A DNA stretch of 64,000 nucleotides from a cf. Phormidesmis sp. LEGE 11477. Lineage in GTDB: Bacteria > Cyanobacteriota > Cyanobacteriia > Phormidesmidales > Phormidesmidaceae. Both the position numbers and the translations under genes were made by a program. The stretch is taken from the NCBI RefSeq assembly GCF_015207105.1, contig NZ_JADEXO010000020.1:1-64000 (forward strand). The letters run 5' to 3'. Position 1 is the stretch's first letter, and each line of letters begins with the position of its first letter. The notes beneath the pieces are model-generated. The model did no database searches. It was given only the letters and a program-made list of their open reading frames with translations, and was not told the origin of the DNA. Positions 18,859 through 27,431 of this stretch are shown here, piece after piece.

Positions 18859-21198
18859 ATGGTTCATATCAACTTACCCCCTCAGCCTCAGCCAGTTGCC
18901 GCCATCGAAGCGATCGCAAAACCAACCCAAAGCCCACAGAACTCCATAAATCGATACCTTGACCAGCAGCAGGCGAAGACTGAAAACACTGCGATCGCCG
19001 CTCCCAAGGCTCATTTATCGAAGCTGATAGATGGACTAGAGCAGCAAGATCTCAGTCGACAAAAGCCAAGATTGCTATCACCTATCGAAGCAGTTCCTTC
19101 CACACCGCTCGCTCAGACTACGACAGATCAACTCCCTGTCGTAGCGCCTAGCGTAGTAGATACCGAACCTGAAGAGAGTTTAGAAACCGAAGAGGGTCTA
19201 GGAACCGAAGAGAACGCGGAAATCCAAGACTTAGAGCCCGACGAGAATTTGGGAACCGAAGAAGGCTCAGAGCCTGGAACCATCTTCTTCCTAGAACCGA
19301 ACGAAGCTGAAACGAATGAGCAGCTTTCCGACGAAGAATTTATTTCGCAGCTATCGCTCACAGCAGATTTTCAAGCCTATAATCCCGCAGCGCAGGTGAT
19401 CACAGCGCGAGGCGACGTTCGTTTGCAAGTCGGCGATTCTATTATTGAAGCCGACCAGGTCTGGGTCAATCTGACTAATCGCTTTGCCCTAGCAGAAGGT
19501 AATGTGCTGCTAACAACAGGCGGACAGCTAGCGCGGGGCGATCGCGCTGAATACAACTTTATCCAGCAGGCAGGGGTAATCGGCGGCGCAGTTGGAACGC
19601 TATTTCTACCTGATATTGAGGAGGATTTTGCATCGCCTTTAGCAGGCAACCGTCGCTCTCGGCGCGTTTTTGATCCGGTTAGCCGAGACCCAACGTTCGA
19701 CGTTATCAATGATGGCAATGTTCAAGTTGGAAGCCGGGCCGACAGCCAGCCATCCGATGGCGATGGCGAATTAGACGGCAATGGACAGCTAAATCAGCTT
19801 CGGTTTGAGACTGACGAGCTTTCTTTTGGCGTAGAAGGCTGGCGAGCGGAATCGGTGCGGATTACTAACGATCCCTTTTCTCCACCCGAGGTAGAGCTGC
19901 GCGCCGATGGACTGCTGTTACGCAATCTATCGGCGACTCAAGACGAGCTCTTGCTAAAGCGACCGAGGCTGGTCTTTGATCAAGGACTAGCGCTGCCTTT
20001 GTTGCGATCGCGCATTCTGATCAGTCGAGGCAGCGGCGTCAACTCCGACGATCTTAATCCGGTGCCGATTGTGATTGGTGTGGATGGACGCGATCGCGGC
20101 GGGCTGTATATTGGCCGTCAGATTCCGCTGATCACTAGCCGCAGAACCCGATTCTCGATCACGCCTGAATATTTCGCGGCGCAAGCAGTAAGCGGCAACA
20201 CGAGCTCACCCGTGGATCTAGAAAATTTTGGCGCTACTGTCAAGCTAGACAATCGGCTTTCACCCACCACTCGGCTTAGCGGCAGAGCCGAAGTCACTGG
20301 CCTTGACTTTGTAGACATTACAGAGGATATTCGCGCCCGGCTGAGCATCAATCAGGCGATCGCGCGGCACAGGCTATCGCTCCAATACAGCTACCGCGAG
20401 CGTCTCTTTAACGGGTCGCTAGGATTTCAAGATGTTCAGTCGAGCGTGGGAACGGTCCTAGTCTCACCGACCTTTACGCTTGGCAGCACGGGGCTCAAGC
20501 TTTCGTACCAGGCCAGCGCTCAGGTGATCAACGCTGAAACCGATCGAGAAGATCTGCTGCTTTCGAGTGGGTCTGATACGGGCCGAGTCACCCTCGGACG
20601 CTATCAGGGTAGTATTGCGCTCAAGCGCAGCTTCAACCTTTGGCGCGGCCAGCCCAAGCCCGCCACTCAAGAAGAAGGGCTCCGGTTCACGCCGCGTCCG
20701 GTCGTTCCTTATCTCGATCTCAATACAGGCATCCGCACTACGTCCACTCGCTACAGCAGCGGCGACTCGCAAAACAGTCTGCTAGCTGATATCGCCCTAG
20801 AAGCTCAGCTCGGCCACTTCTCACGTAACTTTGGCGACTATACTCGCTTGCTCTTGGGCTATTCTCAGTCTTTTATTGGGGACGCAACCTCGCCTTTCTT
20901 GTTCGACCGGGAGGTAGATCGCAACATTCTTTCGGTGGGCATCGCCCAGCAGCTATACGGTCCGATTATCGCCGGGTTTGAGACAGCTTTTAGTATCGAT
21001 TCTGGCGATGCGGTTAGCACCACATATTCTTTAGAGTACAGCCGCCGCACCTATGGCATCCTGCTTCGATACAACGCCACCCAAGAGGCGGGATCTATCG
21101 GTCTTCGGCTCAGTAACTTCAACTGGATAGGCGACACTGATCCCTTTGATACGCCCCGGATTAGAGAGGTCGAAGCAGGCGTAATCGAAAGTTTTTGA
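18859..21198 (+). CDS. DUF3769 outer-membrane protein, LptD/OstA-like
   Basis: A 779-residue protein. Residues 1-160 are low-complexity and Glu/Pro-rich, with repeats of the type LE.EE.LGTEE. Residues 170-260 form an OstA/LptA-like beta-jellyroll domain (QVITARGDVRLQVGDSIIEADQVWVN and FALAEGNVLL). The C-terminal 450 residues alternate hydrophobic residues as in a beta-barrel (GGLYIGRQIPLITSRRTRFSI, SLQYSYRERLFNGSLGF), ending in GVIESF, a terminal Phe as in outer-membrane proteins. DUF3769 is the cyanobacterial counterpart of the LPS-assembly translocon LptD. No classical signal peptide is seen at the proposed ATG, so an upstream start or unusual export is possible. Confidence 0.87.
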   Translation: MVHINLPPQPQPVAAIEAIAKPTQSPQNSINRYLDQQQAKTENTAIAAPKAHLSKLIDGLEQQDLSRQKPRLLSPIEAVPSTPLAQTTTDQLPVVAPSVVDTEPEESLETEEGLGTEENAEIQDLEPDENLGTEEGSEPGTIFFLEPNEAETNEQLSDEEFISQLSLTADFQAYNPAAQVITARGDVRLQVGDSIIEADQVWVNLTNRFALAEGNVLLTTGGQLARGDRAEYNFIQQAGVIGGAVGTLFLPDIEEDFASPLAGNRRSRRVFDPVSRDPTFDVINDGNVQVGSRADSQPSDGDGELDGNGQLNQLRFETDELSFGVEGWRAESVRITNDPFSPPEVELRADGLLLRNLSATQDELLLKRPRLVFDQGLALPLLRSRILISRGSGVNSDDLNPVPIVIGVDGRDRGGLYIGRQIPLITSRRTRFSITPEYFAAQAVSGNTSSPVDLENFGATVKLDNRLSPTTRLSGRAEVTGLDFVDITEDIRARLSINQAIARHRLSLQYSYRERLFNGSLGFQDVQSSVGTVLVSPTFTLGSTGLKLSYQASAQVINAETDREDLLLSSGSDTGRVTLGRYQGSIALKRSFNLWRGQPKPATQEEGLRFTPRPVVPYLDLNTGIRTTSTRYSSGDSQNSLLADIALEAQLGHFSRNFGDYTRLLLGYSQSFIGDATSPFLFDREVDRNILSVGIAQQLYGPIIAGFETAFSIDSGDAVSTTYSLEYSRRTYGILLRYNATQEAGSIGLRLSNFNWIGDTDPFDTPRIREVEAGVIESF

Positions 21199-21498
21199 CC
21201 CCAAGGACTTGCCCCAAGGCCAGACATCCCTTTCGATCAGAAGGTGCGACTACGCCTAAGCATACTTGCCCATTGTCAAAAGATCAGGCTAAATGGTAAG
21301 GGTATTTACTTGTTTAAATCTGCTGAACGCTTTAGTCAGCTCATATATCGATCAGCTTACATCTGGCATCTATCACGCCGCTGAGAACCACGCTTATCGG
21401 CCAAAACGGCTGAGATATACCGCAGGTATCGGGGCGTTTGCCACATCGATCGGTCTTTCGCAGTAGGAAGTCACTTCTTGGAATAGGCAGCATTTCTT
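21199..21498. other. Intergenic region, nothing recognised
   Basis: Three hundred bases between the DUF3769 gene and the next same-strand gene. I see no terminator-like hairpin, repeat or small gene. A promoter for the downstream gene probably lies here. Confidence 0.4.
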
Positions 21499-22230
21499 AT
21501 GACTCTAGCCACATTTTCCACATCGATAGAGGCACAGCAGGCCGCTGCTCTCTTAGAAAGCTATCGCTTTGAGGTGGGCAATCATGATGCTCGCCAGTGG
21601 GTTTCTCTGTGGCTAGAATTCTATCGCCCCGTGTGGATCCGCGATGCGGTGGTTGAAGCGCTCTATCAGGGCCGCTACAAATCGCGCTCTGTCAAACAGA
21701 TTCTAGAGCTGTGGGAGCGACGCGGACAGCCGGTTCGTCATGCTACTCACGAGTTTGAAGCGGCTGTCTGTCGTGAGTTTGGCGAGGTAAAACTGGTGAC
21801 AACGCTGCCTCAATCTGCTGTTGAATCGAGTCAAGCGAGTCAAGCAGATCTAACCGAGGAACGTGCCAGAGAACGCGCCAGAGAACGCGCCAGAGAACGT
21901 GCTGGTCGCCGTGTTCACCAGTCATTGTCCGCGATCGCCGCCCATTCATCAGCTTCCAAATCATCAACGTTGGCTTCAGCAGAGACAGGCGCTGTAGCCG
22001 ATACAACTAATACTGAAGGAACTAACGCTAACGAGTCAAACGGCTACAGCGCTAGTAGACAGCAATCGACGTCCGGCCCAGCAGAGACGGCTGATTTATT
22101 GCGATCGCACAAACAGCAAAACGGCATCCCCTTCTCCTCAGCTAGAGCCATTCAACCGTTCAAGCCAACCTTGCCCTTCTCCGCCCAGACCCTTCGACTA
22201 GCGAAGAAAAAAGCGTTTGCCGCTACCTAA
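21499..22230 (+). CDS. Cyanobacterial hypothetical protein with an Arg/Glu repeat
   Basis: A 243-residue protein. Residues 1-100 are an ordered helical domain containing LESYRFEVGNHDARQWVSLW and VEALYQGRYKSRSVKQILELW, a pattern I know from conserved cyanobacterial proteins without assigned function. Residues 122-135 hold a short tandem repeat (RERARERARERAG) encoded by a 12-base unit. The rest is low-complexity, Ser/Ala/Thr-rich and probably disordered, ending in a basic tail (LRLAKKKAFAAT). It may bind a partner through the N-terminal domain. Confidence 0.78.
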   Translation: MTLATFSTSIEAQQAAALLESYRFEVGNHDARQWVSLWLEFYRPVWIRDAVVEALYQGRYKSRSVKQILELWERRGQPVRHATHEFEAAVCREFGEVKLVTTLPQSAVESSQASQADLTEERARERARERARERAGRRVHQSLSAIAAHSSASKSSTLASAETGAVADTTNTEGTNANESNGYSASRQQSTSGPAETADLLRSHKQQNGIPFSSARAIQPFKPTLPFSAQTLRLAKKKAFAAT

Positions 22231-22258
22231 CTAGTGCTGGCATTGACCGCTTCTAGAT

Positions 22259-22801
22259 TCAATCAGTTTTCGGCGGCTTTACGCCTAGACGAATCTCCGA
22301 ACAAAAAGAAGCAATTCGTAGACCATCGGCTAGCTCCGTCATGCCGGTACGCATACGTAAGTTGTCATTGATGAACCACACACGCTCTGTAGATTGCGCC
22401 TGATCGTCTTCAGTCACAATCGTTAGAACGTCGTCTTCTAACGTGTAAGTACTTTTCTTTACGCCTTGCCCCGGTCCACCACTGCTAACTAGCCTTCCAC
22501 GACTCGATGTAGGTGAATCTGGCACAAAAGGCACCATCAAGGTCGTTAATACCGAGGGCTTAGTATCGCCTTCGACGGTGCTACTCTGCTGAACTTGCAG
22601 GCCACACAGCGGCTCAGCCTGACTGTCATCGCCTCTTTCCAAGCTTTCGCACAGCGATCGCACCTCATCAGCGTCAGACGCTAGAAATGCGACTTCCAAA
22701 TCAGACTTTCCCGCCTTGGACTGCTGAGTCGATAAGGCGTGAGTCGTGCGCTGAGAAAACCATCGCCCGGCCAATTTTTCAAAAAAGTTCACAATTTCCA
22801 T
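22259..22801 (-). CDS. CpcS/CpeS-family phycobiliprotein lyase
   Basis: A 180-residue lipocalin-like lyase that helps attach bilin chromophores to phycobiliprotein cysteines. The start at ATG 22801 gives MEIVNFFEKLAGRWFSQRTT, the standard opening of the CpcS/CpeS/CpcU family (FF...AG.W.SQRTTH). The C-terminal motif ERVWFINDNLRMRTG followed by ASFCSEIRLG is equally diagnostic. Length is normal (170-190). A longer reading from 22897 adds an unrelated leader and is rejected. Which site it serves (for example Cys84 of beta subunits) cannot be decided from sequence. It is divergent from hemE with about 200 bases between, so bilin and heme genes are neighbours. Confidence 0.9.
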   Translation of the reverse strand: MEIVNFFEKLAGRWFSQRTTHALSTQQSKAGKSDLEVAFLASDADEVRSLCESLERGDDSQAEPLCGLQVQQSSTVEGDTKPSVLTTLMVPFVPDSPTSSRGRLVSSGGPGQGVKKSTYTLEDDVLTIVTEDDQAQSTERVWFINDNLRMRTGMTELADGLRIASFCSEIRLGVKPPKTD

Positions 22802-23008
22802 AGGGTCACTTCTGATAGCGCTGAAAATCAGTCTACAGTTCTTTACTTCCTTTAATTTTACGCATAAGTGGCAGCGCTGCCGTTCTAGCGCAAACAAAGC
22901 TAAATTCTATTCTTTCCCCGTGCTTCGGGCTCTGTAGCGCCTTTGTAGACACAGCGAATGATAAGCTAGCCAGTGGAAAATAAAACAGATATTAAGAGCG
23001 CCTACGCC

Positions 23009-24073
23009 ATGACCGGATCGAACCAAACCCCGCTTCTATTACGGGCAGCCCAAGGCCAGTCGGTTGAACGTCCGCCGGTTTGGATGATGCGTCAGGCAGG
23101 CCGCTATATGAAAGCCTACCGAGACCTCAGAGAAAAGTATCCTTCCTTTCGCGACAGATCGGAGATTCCCGAAGTTGCCATCGAAGTCTCGCTTCAGCCG
23201 TGGAAAGCATTTAAGCCCGACGGGGTCATTCTTTTTTCAGATATCGTCACGCCGCTACCGGGCATGGGCGTGGGGATGGATGTAGCCGAAGGCAAAGGCC
23301 CGGTTATTGACGAGCCGATTCGCTCCCAGGCCCAGATCGATGCGCTCACTACGCTTAATCCTGACGAGTCGATGCCCTATATTCGCAAGATTCTAGGAGC
23401 TCTGCGTGAGGAAGTTGGCAACCAGTCAACCGTCCTAGGCTTTGTCGGTGCGCCTTGGACGCTAGCGGCCTACATCGTTGAAGGCAAAGGGTCTAAGACC
23501 TATTCTGTGATCAAGCATATGGCCTTTTCTCAGCCTGAGATGCTGCATAGTTTGCTCAGCAAAATCGCCGACAACATCGCCATCTATGTCCAGCATCAGA
23601 TTGACTGTGGCGCGCAGGTGGTTCAGCTCTTTGATTCTTGGGCTGGGCAGCTTAGCCCACAAGATTACAGAACGTTTGCGCTGCCTTATCAACAGCAAAT
23701 CGTTCGCCAGGTAAAGGCAACTCACCCAGATACGCCGTTGATTTTGCTTGTGAGCGGTAGTGCAGGTGTGCTAGAGATGATGGGCGAATCGGGCGTAGAT
23801 ATTGTCAGCGTGGACTGGTCGGTAGATATGGCCGATGCGCGGCGGCGGCTAGGGCCAAACATGATGGTGCAGGGCAATGTTGATCCAGGGGTGCTGTTTG
23901 GATCTAAGGAAATAATTCGTGATCGCATTATCGACACCGTCCGCAAAGCTGGCAGCAAAGGTCACATCTTGAACCTGGGTCACGGCATTTTGCCCGGTAC
24001 GCCCGAAGAGAACGGCGCGTACTTCTTTGAGGCAGGCAAGCAAGTAAATGAGCTTTTGGCAGCGGCTGTTTAG
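23009..24073 (+). CDS. hemE: Uroporphyrinogen decarboxylase
   Basis: A 354-residue cytoplasmic enzyme that removes four carboxyl groups from uroporphyrinogen III to make coproporphyrinogen III. The substrate-binding opening [20 protein letters not shown] and the catalytic-aspartate region [15 protein letters not shown] are intact, as are [14 protein letters not shown] and the C-terminal [17 protein letters not shown] chose the ATG at 23009 ([14 protein letters not shown]) because it matches the usual HemE start and length. An in-frame GTG at 22973 would add 12 residues. The CRISPR leader follows downstream. Confidence 0.96.
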   Translation: MTGSNQTPLLLRAAQGQSVERPPVWMMRQAGRYMKAYRDLREKYPSFRDRSEIPEVAIEVSLQPWKAFKPDGVILFSDIVTPLPGMGVGMDVAEGKGPVIDEPIRSQAQIDALTTLNPDESMPYIRKILGALREEVGNQSTVLGFVGAPWTLAAYIVEGKGSKTYSVIKHMAFSQPEMLHSLLSKIADNIAIYVQHQIDCGAQVVQLFDSWAGQLSPQDYRTFALPYQQQIVRQVKATHPDTPLILLVSGSAGVLEMMGESGVDIVSVDWSVDMADARRRLGPNMMVQGNVDPGVLFGSKEIIRDRIIDTVRKAGSKGHILNLGHGILPGTPEENGAYFFEAGKQVNELLAAAV

Positions 24074-24245
24074 TGGGCTACCGCAGCGGGTGCTACGGCT
24101 TCAAGGACGGGGAACTCGATAGTTTCATCTTGAGAAAGCGCAAAGAGAGGATGCCGTTAGTCGAGCTTTGTCAAAAAAGATGAAGAGATCAGGCAGCGCA
24201 TTTATCTTTGCTGATATCAGCGATATTATGCGAATGCAGCCCTCC

Positions 24246-24395
24246 AATCTGAGGGGGTGAAGCGAACCTTGAAAACCTGATTCTTTCGTTGCCCCCCTCA
24301 GATTGCCTGCTGTACATAGCGTATAGGCGTTTTCCACAGGCCGCTATTGAGATTAACTCTTGATAGTTAGAGGGGTTGACCGACCCCCTCAGATT
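24246..24395. repeat. Inverted and direct 12-mers in the CRISPR leader
   Basis: AATCTGAGGGGG (24246-24257) is the exact reverse complement of CCCCCTCAGATT, which occurs at 24293-24304 and again at 24384-24395. The first two can form a 12-bp stem with a 35-base loop; the last two are direct repeats 91 bases apart. All lie in the 366-base gene-free stretch between hemE and the first CRISPR repeat, so they may be leader elements for transcription or spacer integration, or a remnant of a small mobile repeat. Confidence 0.7.
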
Positions 24396-24439
24396 TTGGC
24401 TCTGGAGAGCCTGTCTATAAAGGGCTCTAGAACCATAGG

Positions 24440-25133
24440 GTTCAAATTCCACTACCCCGCGAGGGGACGGAAACTGCAGGGTCTTTTGCAAACTTTTCCT
24501 GCTGCTTTTTGTTCAAATTCCACTACCCCGCGAGGGGACGGAAACGCGGGCGAATGGAAGTACGTAGCGTGTGTACGTACAGACTGTTCAAATTCCACTA
24601 CCCCGCGAGGGGACGGAAACGTGTACACAACGCCATTCACAGGCATTGGCATAAAAGAACGTTCAAATTCCACTACCCCGCGAGGGGACGGAAACGAGCA
24701 AGAATGGGTTCACCATTCTCACCAAGATCAACGTTCAAATTCCACTACCCCGCGAGGGGACGGAAACAACATGCCATTTTCTCGCGTGTTCATTTCTGTA
24801 AGGTTCAAATTCCACTACCCCGCGAGGGGACGGAAACCCTAAACATATTTTTCAATGCTTGAGCTAGCTTAGGGTTCAAATTCCACTACCCCGCGAGGGG
24901 ACGGAAACTGTCCATTGGCCTCTAAGTACAATAGTGTAAGAGCCTCGTTCAAATTCCACTACCCCGCGAGGGGACGGAAACTTGCATTACCGTTAGGCAG
25001 ATAATCACAGTCCTCGCGGGTTCAAATTCCACTACCCCGCGAGGGGACGGAAACTTGTTACTGTTTCAGTAACAGTCCCTGTAGCGCCGCGTTCAAATTC
25101 CACTACCCCGTGAACATACAAGGGGATAGAAAC
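24440..25133 (+). CRISPR. CRISPR array: nine identical repeats, one degenerate terminal repeat, nine spacers
   Basis: The repeat is 35 bases, opens GTTCAAATTCCACTA, has a central CCCC-GCGA-GGGG hairpin with a GNRA-type loop, and ends GGAAAC. Nine copies at 24440, 24511, 24586, 24661, 24733, 24803, 24874, 24947 and 25020 look identical. The tenth (25091-25133) is degenerate: the CG in the loop is replaced by ten bases, and GACGG becomes GATAG. Spacers are 36, 40, 40, 37, 35, 36, 38, 38 and 36 bases, all different. The GAAAC end and the degenerate copy place the leader at the left, with transcription rightward. The repeat style suggests a Cas6-processed type I or III system. No cas genes occur in this window. 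Confidence 0.97.
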
Positions 25134-25404
25134 TGAAGAAAAATGAGAACGCAGAATGCGCGACGAGGAATCTAAATCAATACGTAGCTAGCCATCATCT
25201 CGGGCCGCTATCTTGTCTCCAGCATTCATCCCTGCCGCTCGTGGCTTGACTGAAAACAAAAATCAGCTTATCTTCAGTCTTACGGCTGCGATGCCTATCA
25301 CAGTCATTTCTACAGAACTCAATTTTGCCGAGCGCCATCGGCAGGTGCGATCAACACCGCACCGATGGCTAAACCCCCACACTGATTAGGCAGTCTGGAG
25401 GCAT
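25134..25404. other. Region downstream of the CRISPR array, nothing recognised
   Basis: About 270 bases after the last repeat. No cas remnant, terminator or small gene was recognised. Confidence 0.4.
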
Positions 25405-25421
25405 AGGGTAAACTTTACCCT
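25405..25421. promoter_or_regulatory. 17-bp palindrome, possible operator
   Basis: AGGGTAAA-C-TTTACCCT is a perfect 8-bp inverted repeat around one base. The compact dyad is typical of a protein-binding operator. It lies about 100 bases upstream of the small gene at 25519, followed closely by a hairpin. Confidence 0.45.
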
Positions 25422-25423
25422 TT

Positions 25424-25468
25424 AGCCGCCCCGATTTGCACCATGCGCGGGGTGGCTTTGCTCTTTTG
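25424..25468 (+). terminator. Hairpin with T-rich tail, terminator or attenuator
   Basis: AGCCGCCCCG (25424-25433) pairs with CGGGGTGGCT (25448-25457) with one mismatch, followed by TTGCTCTTTT. It could end a CRISPR-region transcript or attenuate expression of the gene at 25519. Confidence 0.5.
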
Positions 25469-25518
25469 GGTTCTGGTTTCCTCTCAAATCTACACAAAAA
25501 ACCCGGAGACCAGACCTC

Positions 25519-25851
25519 ATGTTTATCCCTGCTTCAGACGCTAGCGCGTCTACAGTGCCTGCTACACCAGCATCCACAGCGCCATCTACAGCCCCATCTA
25601 CAGAGCCACCCACGCCATCCACAGTCCCCACCACCGAACTCGTGCGGCATCTGCTCTTTGGTAGCCCAGGCGCAGTCCACTCCACCATCCGCAGCCTGCA
25701 CAAGCTAGGCTACGCCGAAGTCAACGACTGGAGCCAGCCAATCTCTACGGGCAAACCCAATGAGGTCATGGCTATCTTGACTAGACGAGTGACTTTAGAG
25801 TCAGCGTATTGGCTAGCGGCCTGCGTTACTGACCCACCCCGACCTCCGTGA
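25519..25851 (+). CDS. Small cyanobacterial conserved-type hypothetical protein
   Basis: A 110-residue protein. Residues 1-38 are Ala/Pro/Ser/Thr-rich repeats (APSTAPSTEPPTPSTVPTTE). Residues 39-85 form the only ordered part (LVRHLLFGSPGAVHSTIRSL, then HKLGYAEVNDWSQPI and EVMAILTRRV), a pattern I know from short unannotated cyanobacterial proteins that normally end soon after the ILTR motif. Here the frame continues about 20 residues into a GC-rich hairpin at 25831-25862 and stops inside it (TDPPRPP). The extra tail may therefore be an extension rather than part of the family fold. Confidence 0.72.
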   Translation: MFIPASDASASTVPATPASTAPSTAPSTEPPTPSTVPTTELVRHLLFGSPGAVHSTIRSLHKLGYAEVNDWSQPISTGKPNEVMAILTRRVTLESAYWLAACVTDPPRPP

Positions 25852-25862
25852 CGGGGTGGGTC
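25831..25862 (+). terminator. Perfect 11-bp hairpin at the end of the 110-residue gene
   Basis: GACCCACCCCG (25831-25841) pairs exactly with CGGGGTGGGTC (25852-25862) with a 10-base loop holding the stop codon's first bases. There is no T run after it, so it may be an RNA-stabilising or Rho-linked hairpin. Confidence 0.5.
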
Positions 25863-25962
25863 TCGGTGTTTGCGCTAAAGCCGATCAACCAATCGGCCCA
25901 GGCACCACAGATGCCTTGGGCTTTTCCGTGTCAAAATAATCAAGCCTTCTATCACAAGACTC

Positions 25963-26916
25963 ATGCGTATCTTCATGACTGGCGCAAGTGGCTGCATCGG
26001 CCACTACCTAGTGGAAACCCTGATCGAAAACACTGACCACGAGCTGTTTTTGATGATGCGTAATCCGGCTAAGCTGCAGGTGCCTGTAGACCAGCGCCCT
26101 GGTGTCCATGTATTGCAAGGGGACATGCGCGAGGTGGCTCAGTTCTCCGATCTGCTGAAGACGATGGATACGGCCATTTTGGTGGCAACCTCGTGGGGCG
26201 ATCCAAAAGAGAGCTATGAGATCAACGTCGAGAAGACGCTAGAGATCATGTCTTTGCTAGACGCTGAGCGCTGCCGGCAGGTGATTTATTTTTCTACCGC
26301 CAGCATTCTAGATAGAGACAATACGCCGCTCAAAGAAGCGGGTGAGATTGGCACAGACTATGTGCGGACCAAATATATCTGCCATGAGAAAATGCAAGAG
26401 TTGGCGATCGCACCCAAAGTCACCACCGTTTTTCCTACCCTGGTCTTTGGCGGCAGCGAGACCAAACCCTACTCTCATATCTCCGGCGGACTGCCCGAAG
26501 TCGCCAAATACATCGGCCTAATTCGCTTTCTGAGCGCCGACGGCAGCTTGCACTACATCCACGCCAAAGACATCGCCAAAGTTGTCCGTCATCTAGTTGA
26601 CAATCCCCCCGGCCCAGAAGATAGCCGAGAAATCGTGATTGGCAACCCGGCTAAGACTGCCGATGAAATTGTCGAAGAGATTGCCACCTACCTAGGTAAG
26701 CCACCGATCTTTCGCATCCCGCTATCCTTTGGCCTTGCCGATCTAGTCATCAAAGTCTTCAATATCCGCATGGCCGAATGGGACCGATTCTGCATGGATT
26801 ACCGCCACTTCACCTACGAAAATCCGGTCACGCCCTCTAGTTTTGGTCTAGAAGACAGCTATCCAACCGTGAAAGATGTCTTTCAATCAGCAGGCGTGAC
26901 GCCAAAGACCTCCTGA
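25963..26916 (+). CDS. NAD(P)-dependent epimerase/dehydratase (extended SDR)
   Basis: A 317-residue extended short-chain dehydrogenase/reductase. The Rossmann glycine motif is MTGASGCIG at the N-terminus, and the catalytic Tyr-Lys pair appears in TDYVRTKYICHEKM (YxxxK). The catalytic serine region is IYFSTASILD. The C-terminal half (IVIGNPAKTADEIVEEIATY) is typical of sugar-epimerase-like or isoflavone-reductase-like SDRs. It resembles cyanobacterial SDR proteins of undetermined substrate. It appears to be transcribed alone. Confidence 0.87.
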   Translation: MRIFMTGASGCIGHYLVETLIENTDHELFLMMRNPAKLQVPVDQRPGVHVLQGDMREVAQFSDLLKTMDTAILVATSWGDPKESYEINVEKTLEIMSLLDAERCRQVIYFSTASILDRDNTPLKEAGEIGTDYVRTKYICHEKMQELAIAPKVTTVFPTLVFGGSETKPYSHISGGLPEVAKYIGLIRFLSADGSLHYIHAKDIAKVVRHLVDNPPGPEDSREIVIGNPAKTADEIVEEIATYLGKPPIFRIPLSFGLADLVIKVFNIRMAEWDRFCMDYRHFTYENPVTPSSFGLEDSYPTVKDVFQSAGVTPKTS

Positions 26917-26987
26917 AAATCAAAGAGCATCTTTAAAGACTCAAGGGCCAAGCTAGATAGCAACGACAGATGGCTATTTAGAGTAGG

Positions 26988-27278
26988 TCACAGCAGCCCA
27001 TGTCGATTCAAAAGATCTACGATGTCTTTCTTCTTCAACTGAGAATAGTTTTCTAACCCGGCTCGCTTGGCGATCTTGAGCAGTTGCGCCCTCGTTAAAC
27101 CTTTAGCGCCAGCCTTGACTCGGTACGAAAACGGACCCGGTAGGTTGACAGAGGCTCTTTGAGTCATCGAGTGCCAGTGAACAGGGCCAGCCTCGACGTT
27201 AGCCGAAACACCTCGATCAGATAAGACCACAGACACGCCGGGCAGCAGCTTAATCTTTTTTCTTAAACGAAGTCCCAT
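26988..27278 (-). CDS. DUF4236-type protein with a C-terminal SAP/Rho-N-like domain
   Basis: A 96-residue protein starting at ATG 27278 (MGLRLRKKIKLLPGVSVVLS). This is the DUF4236 opening (MG.R.RK...L.PGV...LS.RGVS), a small beta-rich domain of unknown role. Residues 62-96 (LTRAQLLKIAKRAGLENYSQ, then LKKKDIVDLLNRHGLL) form a helix-extended-helix that resembles the SAP or Rho N-terminal nucleic-acid-binding motif. The combination suggests a small nucleic-acid-associated protein. An upstream start at 27341 would precede the conserved start by 21 residues and is less likely. It is divergent from ruvB. Confidence 0.78.
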   Translation of the reverse strand: MGLRLRKKIKLLPGVSVVLSDRGVSANVEAGPVHWHSMTQRASVNLPGPFSYRVKAGAKGLTRAQLLKIAKRAGLENYSQLKKKDIVDLLNRHGLL

Positions 27279-27431
27279 GGTGATTCGCCTGTAATAGATC
27301 AACTGTAGTGATTCAATTGTAGCTACACTTGCACTGGGCAAAGCTCCAGGCCCAATCGCGAAAAAAGGCGCTATTTCACTAAACTGCTATAGTACATTTG
27401 TCTAGACCTAGATACGACGCGGCGCTGTTCT

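Noticed and set aside
24360-24862. Open reading frames of 117-160 codons through the CRISPR array
   Set aside because: They arise because the 35-base repeat lacks stops in some frames; the protein is only repeat translation (FKFHYPARGRK) and differs in each spacer.
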